Notes: generated by a model from the letters alone, not told the origin. 64,000 bases of DNA from Dermanyssus gallinae (GCA_003439945.1 QVRM01004782.1:1-64000); one strand, 5' to 3'; shown: positions 46,261 to 57,323, counted from the stretch's first letter. A program made the numbers and translations.

Positions 46261-48180
46261 GACGCGGCTATATGATCTATATTTACAGGTTAGCGTCTTT
46301 AGATGTGCCATGCGTCATTGGTACCATGGTTCTTATGAAATAAATATTTGACCTTCTTTCTCTTCTAATTTTAACACGCGTTCTACTTGACGATGCCAGT
46401 AAGGAAATACTTCGCCCAAGGGCCGAAATTAAGCATATAGTTTCTGTTTTGTATTTCTTTTTAAACGCAGACGTTCTGTGCAGACAGGGAAATATGCTCG
46501 CTCCGAAGTGAAAAACCTTTTTTGTTAGGTTGTGGACTACCATAACATTTCCTGTTCGGCATTTATGTTGAACTTGTTGTTGAAGGATGAGAGAGCTAAG
46601 TCAAAGTAGAACAACTTGACCAAAGCCGCACCGACTAAACCTTTATTTTATACTATGTCTGCAAATATCTCCCCCAAAAAACTAAAGTGTCTTTTTTTCA
46701 ACTGTAGACCAGCAGTCAAACCCGGGAGCGGTTCGGACGCGCTACAGGCATATATACTATCACTAGTTTTGAATCTTATTGTTTTTGCATAACCTAGTTC
46801 CACAACTACATCTGCGATACTGATATGTCATTTAACATGTTTGCAAAACATGTTGAATGTAACCAATGTAAAACATACGAAAACCACTTCGATTACACAA
46901 TCAAAACTAGACATAATTTCTTCCTTGACCTTGACTACGGTCTCTATAGTCAGTCAGGCCGATGATCGTCGGATGTAAAACGTGAGGGGTGAATTCGTCA
47001 TTGTCAATTTCATGACTATCCTTTGAGTCCTTTCCACTAATTACTAGCCTTTTACGGTATTTTGCGTTTCTATCTCAATATAGAATATGATGTATTAACA
47101 TCGCATTATAGCCAGGCTTCCTCTGTAGCACAGGGGTTGATTGGGGTTGATTTGTACAAAAACGGTAGATGAAGTAAGTTAGTTAAATATTTTTGACAGG
47201 AAAACAGGTTGGAAACTTTTCTTGTGTATCCAACTTTACATACGCCAAGTTGACATATTGTTTATGTGCCTTGGAGTAGAGGGGCCCCCAACTTCTTAGA
47301 GAATTTGATCTAACGTCAAAGAAGTTATGTGCTGGATTCGCTCATTGCAACTGAAGTAACAATCAGCACGTTCTGGTTTGATAGTAGCAATGCGATTTCT
47401 GGCAGATCAATATCTCCGCGGGTGTAGAAACATCTCTAGCAGAGTACCTTATAAAATCCGACCTTTTACTAATTAATAATAGAGACATTTTTTAGGAATA
47501 GAGAAAATTTGACTAATCTTGTCAGATAAAGGCGGAAATCGAGCAGATACTTGAACAACAAGGTCGCGAGTTACAATTGGTCTAGGGAGTGTGACACCAT
47601 CAAATACATGGTCATAATATAAATGCCCATGCTTTTACAAAATTGTATTTACGCGTAGATACCAGCATTCATTCTCTGCATACCAGTACCCAACACCATT
47701 CGCAGCCAATTGGAGTTTTGTGAAATCACGTGAATTTTTAGCATTGCACTACAATATGAGATCATCTGTCTTTTAACGGCATTTCACATCAGACGGAGTT
47801 TATTTAGACGAATATGCAGTTCAAACACTGCATATAACTAAGAAGTTGCACAGCCACTTTAAGATACCCTTGAGGCTGCAGGGAACGAGTGACTGAGGTC
47901 ACAATCCACCCTCAAGCAAGAGGATCGAACCGAGAAGCTAACATCTTTATAACTAGATGCAATAGATCCCGGCACTACAGAAAGGTTTTCAGTTATCTCA
48001 GTATTATTATTATTATTACTACTTCTGCATCTAACGGCTTTTTTACAGATTTGTGCAGTTCAACTCGTTACCTATCGAGACGCGGGACAAAGAGAGAAAC
48101 ATAGGACGGTCACGAAAATGCGGTATCCTTTAAATGTTACCATTGACGGGGTCATCGCGCTAGCAACAATGGGTGTGACG
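46261..48180. other. No recognisable feature
   Basis: AT-rich, no supported open frame or repeat family member. Confidence 0.4.
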
Positions 48181-48221
48181 ACGAGGTCCGCGGCGGCATA
48201 GCCGGTAGAGTCGTTCAAAAT

Positions 48222-48365
48222 ATGGTCAAAATTCAAAACTTTGTTTCACCTCCCTCGAGGCTACCAGAAACAGGCCGAGCTTCGGCAAGGCGCTTCGTGC
48301 AGGTAGACAGTCCTCGGCAGCAACAGCAAGGGGGGCAGCAGTGGACACTGTCCCAGTTATCTATC
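48222..48365 (+). CDS. Candidate first coding exon, unknown protein
   Basis: From ATG at 48222 the frame reads MVKIQNFVSPPSRLPETGRA, then QVDSPRQQQQGGQQWTLSQL and SI, followed by a strong donor-like GTAAGT at 48366. Gln-rich composition and local CpG content fit an arthropod exon, but no partner exon or family is recognised. Confidence 0.18.
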
Positions 48366-48461
48366 GTAAGTCGTAGCCATAGTGTAGGTTCCAGTAGTCC
48401 TCGTAGTAGGCTAGTTAATAGAACCTGTAATAGAACTTGCAGGCCTCGTAGTCGTTGTATT

Positions 48462-48650
48462 CAAGTTTTCGGGCTGTTGACCCTCAGCCAAGATGGTTAA
48501 CGTCCACGGAACTGTTTTTCGCATTGCTTCATAGACAGACCCCCATAAATACAAATCGGTGCAACGGTGGGGCTCGAACCTGCGCACCTGCTATGTGTCC
48601 CTTCTGGTTGCGAGGCGCAGAATTAGTCCACTACGCCACCGGACTCGACG
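48462..48650 (-). mobile_element. tRNA-derived SINE, family B
   Basis: On the minus strand: GAGTCCGGTGGCGTAGTGGA, B-box GGTTCGAGCCCC, ACCGTTGCACCG, ATGCGA then CGTGGACGTTAACC, tail GGGTCAACAGCCCGAAAA. Matches the copies at 40716 and 49851. Confidence 0.85.
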
Positions 48651-48659
48651 TAGTCACCG

Positions 48660-49802
48660 TTGACTACTTCTACTACTACTAGCCGGCTAATTTTCTCGTT
48701 CGGCAGGAACGATGATATCGTTAGAGACAACCAGGACTAGCTAAAGGATCTGCTGTGTCAAGGTCCTGCTCCCGGTTGTCGCCGTCTTGTTGTCGTCGTC
48801 CTGTCCGTCGCGTTGGCGGTAGACGATATCGCGAGGGCGGTAGACGAGATCGCTGGGTCGGTCGATTGTTCAATCTGTCTGCTTCGTTGATCATGCTTGG
48901 CTTGGTCGGGCTGAGTTAGTCTTCCGGTAGCGGCGGTAGCGACGGCAGTAGCACCCACGCAAATTCGAACGGAAGCTCCACTATAGATCGTGAGCGCGTG
49001 ACGGAGAGTGAGAACGAAAAAATGAACACGAGAGAGAGATAGAGAAAACCAGGGAGGGAAACAGATATAGAAAACCATGGGGAGAGGGCGAGAGAGAGAA
49101 CGAAGGAGAGATTGAGAATACAAGAAGGACGGGCAGAAGTAAAGATAACTAAAAGGAGAACGCACTCCAGTACACTCGACCTTGTACAGACGCACCGCAA
49201 GAGCAACCGCTGCTGCTTCTAGTCGATCGCTCGCTCGCTGAAAAGTCGCTGTTGCTGTCGCTGTTGCTGTTGTTGTTGCCGTTGTTGTCCCTCGCAGATA
49301 CTACATGATGTGCTAGATAACATTGTAGTAGCAGCAGTTATAATAGTAGAATCTGTACTGCTAGTAGAAGAATAGCATTTGTGGTCGTATTGGGGCTGTA
49401 GCAGCAGCAGCGTAACCTCCCTACTCCCCCGGTCTACGGCGGAACAGATACTCGGCGTGCGCAACCAATTTCAAGAAGAGAGCCTGCTTTCCTGCCTGCT
49501 TGCTCTGCTGGTAGCTTACACGGGGGCGGGGGGGGGGGAGGAGGGGAGAAGAAGGTGAGTGGGGTGGAAAGTTGGGGTCACAGGAAACATCTCGACTTTT
49601 GGCGGGCGGTTGGCAGCTTCAGCTACGCCGCCGGCTACGGTGTTTTCGCCGCGCCCACGCCGTACAAGCCGCAAGATGTCGAAAGCGCAGGTGTGCAACA
49701 TGGCCACGGCCGCGCACTGTACTATACCGTAGCAGCGGGAATAGTGAAGGTCGTAATGGTGATAGTAGTAGGCTAGTAGAAAAAATAGTAGTAACAATAG
49801 TG
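48660..49802. other. GC-rich low-complexity DNA
   Basis: GAGA-rich stretch (49020-49110), GTTGCTGTT tract (49245-49290, CAG/CAA on the minus strand), a G-run (49522-49545) and AGTAGT repeats (49760-49840). Open frames reflect these repeats. Confidence 0.45.
49522..49558. repeat. G-run cluster, possible G-quadruplex
   Basis: Runs of five, ten or more, two and four G residues within 37 bp. Comparable single G or C runs occur at 45063, 51290, 54321 and 56316. Confidence 0.6.
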
Positions 49803-50084
49803 GTAGTAGTAGCAATTGTAGTAGTAGTAGTAGTAGTCGTGGGCTATCAGTCGAGCCCGGTGGCCTGGTGGCTTACGTCTGCGCCTCGCAACCGGAGGAG
49901 AAACTAGATAGGTGCGCGGGTTCGAGCCCCACCGTTGCACCGATGTATTTATGGGGGTTCGTCTATGAAGCAATGTGGAAAACAGTACCGTGGGCGTTAA
50001 ATCTTGACTGAGGGTCAGCCCGAAAATTTTACTTTTGTAGTAGTAGCAATTGTAGTAGTAGTAGTAGTAGTCGTGAGCTATCAG
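49803..50084 (+). repeat. 48-bp direct repeats flanking a SINE
   Basis: 49803-49850 and 50037-50084 are identical except for one base (CGTGGGC versus CGTGAGC). Both contain GTAGTAGTAGCAATTGTAG and end GCTATCAG. The SINE occupies the space between. Confidence 0.9.
49851..50036 (+). mobile_element. tRNA-derived SINE, family B, best-preserved copy
   Basis: Starts TCGAGCCCGGTGGCCTGGTG (A-box-like TGGCCTGGTGGC), B-box GGTTCGAGCCCC, CACCGTTGCACCG, GGGTTCGTCTATGAAG, tail GAGGGTCAGCCCGAAAATTT. It is transcribed by RNA polymerase III if active. It sits between 48-bp direct repeats. Confidence 0.85.
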
Positions 50085-50893
50085 AAGATAGTTCTCGGAC
50101 AGAACCGCCACAAGCGGCAGCATCGCGTCTGGCGTCGTCAGTCTTCGCGGAGGCGGTTCTAGTGGCGGCGAATTTCAGGTTGAGCGAGCGCAGAGCGACT
50201 CGCACGCTTGCCCATAGTACTTCATAAACCTTGCCCCCTCTTTCTACCGCCACACCGTGTTCGATGGCCGCTCTACATACTCGGACGTTCGGCGATGGTG
50301 GCCAGGAGGAACAAATGGCGCAAGCCCACGGCATCATTACTCCAACTGCTATCATTATTTGAAGCCGAGTCACGATGGCTTCATCGACTGTTACCTCACA
50401 ATGGCATTGCTGGTGCTGCCGCCGCTAAGACGGGACCTCGTAGAGTACGATTACGAGCTGTTCTTTCTATTCCAGTCAAACAGTAGAACGGTGCCATCAG
50501 ATCGGGAGTGCTGCTGAGGCAATGCGGTATGTTCAGTATATGTAGTAGTATTTATCAATACTATTTATTTACTAATTATCCTCCTACGAAAAACAAAATG
50601 CACGCCTCCCTCCCTGACACGCATACGCACGCAATAAAGTGACAACAAATAACGTGCGAGCAACACCGACATGTTGCCATGTTGCGTCAGATTGAAGTAA
50701 GAACGAACTCGTACATGAGGCGAAAACAACAGGCGTGTGACAACGGCAACCACATTGCACTAATGAAACCTATGACAGCAGCAGCAACAACAACGACAAT
50801 GACGAGAAGAATAATAATAACTCAAAGAGCATCTATATTTAACTGCGCTGCTGGCTTGAAATGCATTTGTGTATGCTCCTCTGTGTGCCACTT

Positions 50894-51136
50894 CTACATC
50901 ATCTCTCGCACAGGAAAAACTTTGGAATAGACACCTGCCTCGTTGAGCTGACGACAGCAACGATTTGGTATGCCGATGGCCACGTTGTCCGTACCAACTA
51001 AGTCGTCCCTGGCCACCAAGCCTGCGTTGGCTAATATTTTACCACTCCGCTGAATGAAACTGGAAGCATTGCGGGCGTACATCAGGGGATGAGCGATAGC
51101 CGCATAAGCTGGCAGGTTTAACGGAAGCGTTGAACG
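50894..51136 (-). CDS. Candidate coding exon or frameshifted gene, unknown protein
   Basis: On the minus strand an open frame reads LPAYAAIAHPLMYARNASSF, IQRSGKILANAGLVARDDLV, GTDNVAIGIPNRCCRQLNEA and GVYSKVFPVREMM, then stop at 50894. Immediately upstream a second frame has MAFIWLLFAALTSFNASVKP, which looks like a signal peptide. The two could be one protein broken by a frameshift near 51110. Alternatively, CCTGCCAG there could be a splice acceptor. The composition is strongly protein-like, but I recognise no family. Confidence 0.35.
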   Translation of the reverse strand, partial: RSTLPLNLPAYAAIAHPLMYARNASSFIQRSGKILANAGLVARDDLVGTDNVAIGIPNRCCRQLNEAGVYSKVFPVREMM

Positions 51137-51339
51137 ACGTCAATGCAGCGAATAGCAACCAAATAAAGGCCATACGCCGCAAGACGTCTTAACTTCCAGC
51201 GTGCTACACAGCGATAGGCGGACCGTCAAATCACAGATTAGAAGCTTCGAACTATAGCCGACTCGTCGATGAGTACAGCTTGGCTATTACACCCCCCCCC
51301 CCTCAGTAGTTTGTAGTAATGCTAACAGCACTTCTCTGC

Positions 51340-51487
51340 TGGGAGGGGGGAGGAGGACATGACTGATTTTTAGTGGGTTGGAGTCCCACACTACCGGCCC
51401 ACACTTGCAGTTGAGTACAATACTGCAGTGGTGACCGTGTGTGCGTTCCGCATTTCCCAGTTAGTCCTCTCAACAAAAAAAAGCTTG
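51340..51487 (+). mobile_element. R1-clade-like LINE 3' tail fragment
   Basis: TTTTTAGTGGGTTGGAGTCC then CACACTACC, GTGTGCGTTCCGCATTTCC, CTCTCAAC and an A-run. It has the same hairpin and 3' order as 18507-19360, but the upstream part is unrelated or lost. Confidence 0.65.
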
Positions 51488-52519
51488 ACTAGAGTCAGCT
51501 GCCCCGCTAGTCAGAGCTATCCGGTATACACAAATTGAATGCCCCACAGATATGCTACACATAGCATCGTAGATGTTGAAGACATCTGCTTTTTACCGGC
51601 ATTTAAATGACAAGAGGAACCTCTACCACCGTAACTGGTTACTTGGTCAAGATCAAGCGGGACTTAAAATATCATGAAATAATTCTAGATACGGACATCA
51701 TGGGATCAGCTTATCTACGCCATGCAGAAGGGAATGTCTACCATGTATCTCTAAACCTCGTTAGACTGATGCCCAAAAAGCAGGAGAAGCGTCGGAAGCT
51801 AAACGAGGGCTCTTGAATTCACAATGGCACAATTGATTGAACCATATGCGACCTCGTTCCGGGCCGATATATCGCTCCGGACAGCAAAGGATCACAAACT
51901 CCTTTTGAGTAAGAGGTTAATGGCCATGTGAGTGAGTGGAGCGTACCGCACAATCTAGACGCCAAAATGCTTCGCTGGGATCTACTGGAAAGAACATAGG
52001 AGGCAAAGAACTGTACCACGCAGGTTTTCCAGACGCAACCATAGCTGTCTAGTAGTGTTATTGGAAGCGGACGAAGCACGGACAATGCACCAAGAAGCTC
52101 ATTCCAGACTTCACGGCCTGGTACGGCTGCAGCCGGGACGCTCTCGTTACACTCAAGTGCTTACTGGCCATAGACAGTTTCAGTCCTAAATGATCAGGAT
52201 CCGGAAAGCAGAGCAACTTACGTGTGCCCTTTAGAGAAGGAGAGGACAAGCCAGATAATGCGAAGCACATCATTTGAGCTTTTAAGTGAGCCAGGGCCGA
52301 CGCGCCAGCACTGCGCGATCTCCATCTGGGGGAAGTGGAGGCGTACATGATGGCCTTGGCAGAGGGGTTGAAAGATTGAAGGACAGCACTGGACTCCATT
52401 ACGGTTGCCCTAGAGCGAGACAGAAGGCAAAATCAATGCTCTGGCAGGATAAACCGAGGCAAAAAGCCAAGAAAGGAAGAAAGAGATAGCAATTAGGCCC
52501 CGGCGCGGTTGTATGCCTC
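51488..52519. other. No confirmed gene
   Basis: Open frames on both strands (51607-51816 plus; 51819-52085 and 52058-52399 minus) show no recognised motif. Part may belong to the LINE whose RT fragment lies at 52528. Confidence 0.35.
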
Positions 52520-52527
52520 GCAATAAA

Positions 52528-52705
52528 AGCTTAACGTATGCAAGTTTTGTTGATTTTAAAACTGCATTTGACTGCGTATCTAGAAAGTGAATTTTTGAAA
52601 CAATGGGGTCAAGATTGGGCATCACTGACACACTGTTTAATCTTATCCGCGCGATACATTACAACGTCGTAATTACAACAGAAAGCGGTGATGATTATAG
52701 AGAAG
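52528..52705 (+). pseudogene. LINE reverse-transcriptase motif A fragment
   Basis: The frame reads SLTYASFVDFKTAFDCVSRK, one stop, IFETMGSRLGITDTLFNLIR, then AIHYNVVITTESGDDYREDQ. FVDFKTAFD carries the first catalytic aspartate, and the following helix plus LIRA.Y is typical of CR1/RTE-type LINEs. It is too short to assign a clade. Confidence 0.6.
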
Positions 52706-52909
52706 ATCAGATCAGGTAATACCACAGCTACAAATTGCCTCGACAAGGTCAAAATGCAATTTCTTAAAAGGCGCGGATCTGTGCCGCAAGAAGACACACA
52801 GAAGAAAACTACAACCTATCAAGGACATAGAGAGTGTAAACTACAAGGTTTAGCTCACAGCTATATGGAAACACCGATCTTCCTCTGCCATTAATAAACA
52901 AAAAAAGCT

Positions 52910-53500
52910 ATACAAGCACATTGCTCAGCCATTGGCCGACTAAAGCAGCACGGCTGTCTCTATCACATTGAAACCAAACTGGTACGACGATAATTGTGTC
53001 TGTACTTTTTCCGGAACTTGTAATATAGGGCGATATCATATGCTCAATTGATATTATGAGCCAAATAACTTGATAAATCGCCCCCTATTGGCCAAAGATA
53101 ATTACTTACCACGAACGCGATGGAATGATGTCTTGGTGTATGTATCTACCAATTCAATGGTGAATAAAACTCAATTATGTCTCACGCCTGTAACATATGT
53201 ATGGATACATATGCCCACATGTTCATTTGTATAAGCACATACTTAATATGGGCACATGTGGGCATGTGCATACTTGAACGAAGTAACATGACATAAAAGT
53301 TCAGTAAATATGAAGCTTAGAGAGGTGCTTTCGTGGGCTTTCTACAATGCGCAACAGCAAGGATTAGACTTTATCAGAAATCAAGTGTGAAACAATCTTG
53401 ACCCCTCAAAAAACCAGCCGGTGATTTTTTCAGAAATAAACAATTAAGTATACTGTACGCACCTCAACGGAGCTGTAAGGATTTTGCAACGTTGGAGCAA
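52910..53500. other. No gene seen; one inverted repeat
   Basis: ATGCCCACATGT (53211-53222) and ACATGTGGGCAT (53254-53265) form a 12-bp inverted repeat. Otherwise featureless. Confidence 0.45.
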
Positions 53501-53519
53501 AAACTTGGACTATAACTGC

Positions 53520-54340
53520 TGAGCCCCGTTTCCCTCGAGGTAGGCAATTAATTGCAAGAACAGCAAAACAAATAACGCCAGTGACGACAGGTGAAATACG
53601 GCTATAAATACCTCATATGTAGATCAATAATTAGCAAATGACCAGCTAATTAGACGAGTCTAACGGAAAGCCAGAGGAAGCTTCATGCATGTATATCATT
53701 TGCTGGACTAGTCTTTAGTCAGCGCTGTAAAGATGACGCGTGTGCCCACCCAGGTAAACGTCGCATACACATAGGCACACGGCATAGAATCAGGGCTGCC
53801 GTGCCTTAGCAAACGCCAGATCCCGCCGAAGTTTGCCAACATCAAAGGGCAACGGGATGTTGTCCGGTCCATCCCTTGTCTAAAAGGAGGACCAAACATC
53901 GAAGCATGTAGTAGTTTGTTCTGCGTGGCTATTTTGTTCATACAAAGGCGTCTGTCGGAGTTCGAAGTGAGACGCATTCGACCGTACGGGTCAGGCTACC
54001 CTTCGGGCGCATTATTCGCATATCGACACCCACACAAACGCACAGAAACGTGACCGAGAAAGTTTTAAGGAGCGCCCGGCGACGATTCAGCCGTCTCTGC
54101 CGCTTGCCTTAGGCGGACGCTTAGGCTGACTTGAACAAAGCCGGGCCGGCCGGCGAACTCGAATCTGAGAGTTTGGCCGCCGCCGCCGCCGCCAGCGTAT
54201 TAGCTTCGCTTGGGCTCAAGTGAGTCCTTGCTGCTGCTGCATGACTTGAGGCAGATGGCCATCAGCCGCTAAGCTGCGAGGAAAAGTTCAGGCTAGCATT
54301 CTCTAGCATGCTTCATGCAGGGGGGGGGGGGGACGGGCTA
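53520..54340. other. TAAT-rich segment followed by GC-rich block
   Basis: CAATTAATTG, AATAATTAGC and AGCTAATTAG lie within about 110 bp (53545-53656). A GC-rich stretch follows with (GCC)n (54178-54195), CTGCTGCTG and a G12 run (54321-54333). A minus-strand frame (53708-53977) lacks motifs. The region could be regulatory (inference). Confidence 0.25.
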
Positions 54341-55475
54341 GGGGAGGAATAGGATTGACGCTCATACCGGTATTATGGACCAGCGCGTAAATTCGGACTG
54401 AGCTCGGTACGAACCACTACACGGTCTATATTCACAGGCTTCTTCTTTATTTTCCATCTCTAAATTACCAATTTTAATAACAACAAAATATTTGGTAAGC
54501 TTATTTTGCAAGTAAGATAACTTATCTACCTAAATATTTTAATGTGTACAGTATTCGCTTTCGGCTGTTGTGACTACGTTTATTTGAATATCGAATGTAG
54601 AACATATATAGTGTCATCGAAGTAACCTTAACGAGCCTATTCATTGTACGCCGTTTATTCGTATGAAAAACACATCTATAAATAGCAACTTGCTTTCAGT
54701 GCCGTGGAGTCATTTGTACAGTGATCTTGCTGGCGCTAAAACAGCCACTTTAGTTGTATGCAACATTCAAATCGATTACAGTTTAAAAGTGAGTTTGATA
54801 TCTAACACAATAGATAAATGAGGCGGTCAGTAACTTAATAGAAGGCACAGCAGCACGAAAAGTGCTTTCAAGTGTGCCAAAGTGGATAGCCACGAAAAGG
54901 CACGTTTATTTATAATATAATGACAATATCAATCTAATTACTATATTAGTCGATCATTTTTAATTTGATTAATACGGGTGTGTACATTTCTTTCTATATC
55001 AGGGGCGCATAGCGCTGCAGTATTGTAGGGGGAAAAACTGAATTAATATTAGAGTTAAAATTTGTCTTCATATAAGCGTCAATACCGGATGGGAGGACAT
55101 ATATTGTAAGACAAATTTTCTTCCCCAGATCCAAACAGTCGAGTTGCCGCTTTTCCGCTTGTGTAAGCCACATGCACGTTTATTATGAATATAAACTCCT
55201 GCACACCAAGCAGTTAACTAGGTATTATTTAGTTATGTTTCAATGCGATAAAAGGTGAAACAACAACATCGGCTGGTGAATTTATAATGCAGTGCCCGTT
55301 TCACATGCAGCAATACGGTCCGCGAGATGGATTGCGATATAGATAGAGCACTTATACTACACAACAGCACGTAACGGACGTCACTAGCTGTTTAGCGTAA
55401 TTCTACCAAGCCTAACCGCGTGGATGAGTTAGTTCATCGATAATGTAGAATACATCATTCTAGAATTTGTATTAC
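54341..55475. other. No recognisable feature
   Basis: AT-rich with no supported frame or repeat family. Confidence 0.4.

Positions 55476-55477
<2 letters not shown>

Positions 55478-55519
<42 letters not shown>
55478..55519. repeat. (TA)n microsatellite
   Basis: 42-bp uninterrupted TA array. Confidence 0.95.
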
Positions 55520-55522
<3 letters not shown>

Positions 55523-55803
55523 AGGAACACCAGGGCACTGGCTAGATTCGCAAAGAAATTAAACGCCACACGTCGGTCGGACAAAGTTGTTGACCTTGAT
55601 ACTTGCAGGTTTTGAGTTAGAAGCTGACTCAAACAAAACATACAGCAAGAGTATACGGTATACAAAAAGTATACGTGATATAAGTATTCGACCTAATCGT
55701 TGGCGTAAATCAATATACAGCCAAAGTATATATATGGTACACAAAATGCACGGTAACGTTGGTCGAGCCAAGGGGAGGAACGAACTAGATCGATAGGCGT
55801 TAC

Positions 55804-56253
55804 CTGCGTGCCACCTATCTGATGAGGACGACGACGACGCTGATGGCGACTCGACTGCATATCACGGCTGCCAAATTGATATTTAATGGGAGCTTGGCGT
55901 GACGAGGCAGCGGCCGAGTTAATCAGAGTCTGTCCTCTGCGTCGTTTCTTGGCGACGACCTCTACCGCGATTATGCCCGATATAACTAGCGACATAAAAA
56001 CATCATCATGTTCTTCAACAACAAGCACAACATTATTAACGTCACCAGGAGTAACAACAACAACAACAACGACGACGACGACAGTCACGATAAGTTGGCC
56101 TTGGTGCTTATCGTGACTGTCGTCGGCAGCTAGTTGTGAGCAATTCATTTTTGGGCTAATTGGTTTACGAGAAGCTGGCTCTTGCGCCATACGATTCAGC
56201 GGCTGGATCTCGTAGTCTGGGCACCCCATGCTGTCAGCCCTGTGGCTAGTCAC
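55804..56253 (-). CDS. Candidate coding exon (150 codons), unknown protein
   Basis: On the minus strand ATG at 56253 opens MTSHRADSMGCPDYEIQPLN. The frame then has SPKMNCSQLAADDSHDKHQG, a run of ten valines from a trinucleotide repeat, GDVNNVVLVVEEHDDVFMSL, a short hydrophobic stretch VISGIIAVEVV followed by KKRRRGQ, and RHQRRRRPHQIGGTQ. CAG then meets GTAACG at 55803, a possible donor in phase 0. The hydrophobic segment plus KKRRRG could be a membrane anchor. Against it: the valine run is repeat-derived and no family is recognised. Confidence 0.25.
56076..56125. repeat. Perfect 19-bp hairpin
   Basis: CGACGACAGTCACGATAAG (56076-56094), a 12-nt loop, then its exact complement (56107-56125). 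It lies next to an ACA/ACG trinucleotide tract and inside the candidate exon. Confidence 0.9.
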
Positions 56254-56299
56254 GTTACCGATTTCTGCACCGCGTGCATAAATCGTGCATTTCTACCCC

Positions 56300-57060
56300 T
56301 TCAGTGTGCCTCCAGGGGGGGGGGGGGAGGGAGGGGCCTTGTCCGCAAGGTGTTTCCTAACCTCCTTGAGAGTGTCCGCAAAAGCCCTACCGCTGTTTGG
56401 CCGGTCAGGGCAAAGTGTACTGCCAGTCCCGCCAAAGCGGCGGCGTCCGAGGCAATTCCCGCGCTCACACAGCAAAGCTTGAACCTCTCTGGGGGCGGTA
56501 ATGCCCCCACAGTATGCAGGAGTCAGTCGGAGCGCCTCGAATCGCCAGCACATGTCCTCGAGGCAATCAATGTCTTGGCCATCGTAATAAAAGTTTATAA
56601 TTTGTTTTATTCCCTCCGTTGGATCCGAGGGGACGCACCGGCTACATATTATAAAAGGGTTGCCCGCGCCTCGTTCCGCCTCACTGCGCGGCGTCCAGTG
56701 CGTCCTGGAAGAGCACGATGGTTTCATCTGTCTTCAGCCCGACCTCCGGAAGGGCCACCTTGAGAGCATTTGACGGCGTGTACCTTGCAAACGTCATACT
56801 ACAGACGGGGGAAAACTATCGTCCAAAAAATGTGGTGTTTTGAGCGTTGTTAAGCTTAGCCACCTTCTTAACGGGCATTTGGAGCGTCTTGTATACGATG
56901 TCAGACCTCTGACTGCTTCCAATATAGCGTTGCGCCCCTTTGGGGTTTCTGTTGGCGGGGAACGCGTCTGCTAGGTGACTGCGGCTCGCAAGCTTGACCA
57001 AGTGCTCATTCATAACGTCGGCCAGTAGGCCAACGCCGTCTGGGATGGTCGTGACTTAAA
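56300..57060 (-). pseudogene. Decayed coding stretch of unknown origin
   Basis: Minus-strand fragments in several frames look protein-like: HLVKLASRSHLADAFPANRN, AQRYIGSSQRSDIVYKTLQM, then SMTFARYTPSNALKVALPEV and GLKTDETIVLFQDALDAAQ. Further down are RFKLCCVSAGIASDAAALAG and LRTLSRRLGNTLRTRP. It may be the ORF1 of a LINE or a processed host fragment; I cannot decide. It is not the ORF1 of the neighbouring Vingi-like LINE, whose 5' side is near 59.5 kb. Confidence 0.3.
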
Positions 57061-57323
57061 AGCCCTTTAAAACAAAACAAATCTAGAATTTGCGGATGGA
57101 CTTCTAAGTGAAAATGTTGTAAAGATGCGGGAAGTAGCGGCTGTGAAGACTGCAGATTGATACGTCACCCGTACGCTTTGCAACTTAAGAAAAATCGACA
57201 TCGCAACCCGATCCTGGCGACACTCCCCAGGGAGCCCTATATATAAGCAGAATAATTTCCTACCTTAGTGTCAGGTCTGCAACGCGGCCCCGCCCCCGTA
57301 GTAGGCAGAAGGACAAGCGATAT

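Noticed and set aside
53708..53977. 89-codon minus-strand frame (FGPPFRQGMDRTTSRCPLML)
   Set aside because: Composition is acceptable but there is no motif, splice context or partner exon.
56182..56763. 193-codon plus-strand frame
   Set aside because: Overlaps the more protein-like minus-strand fragments, contains a G-run-derived glycine tract and has no motif.
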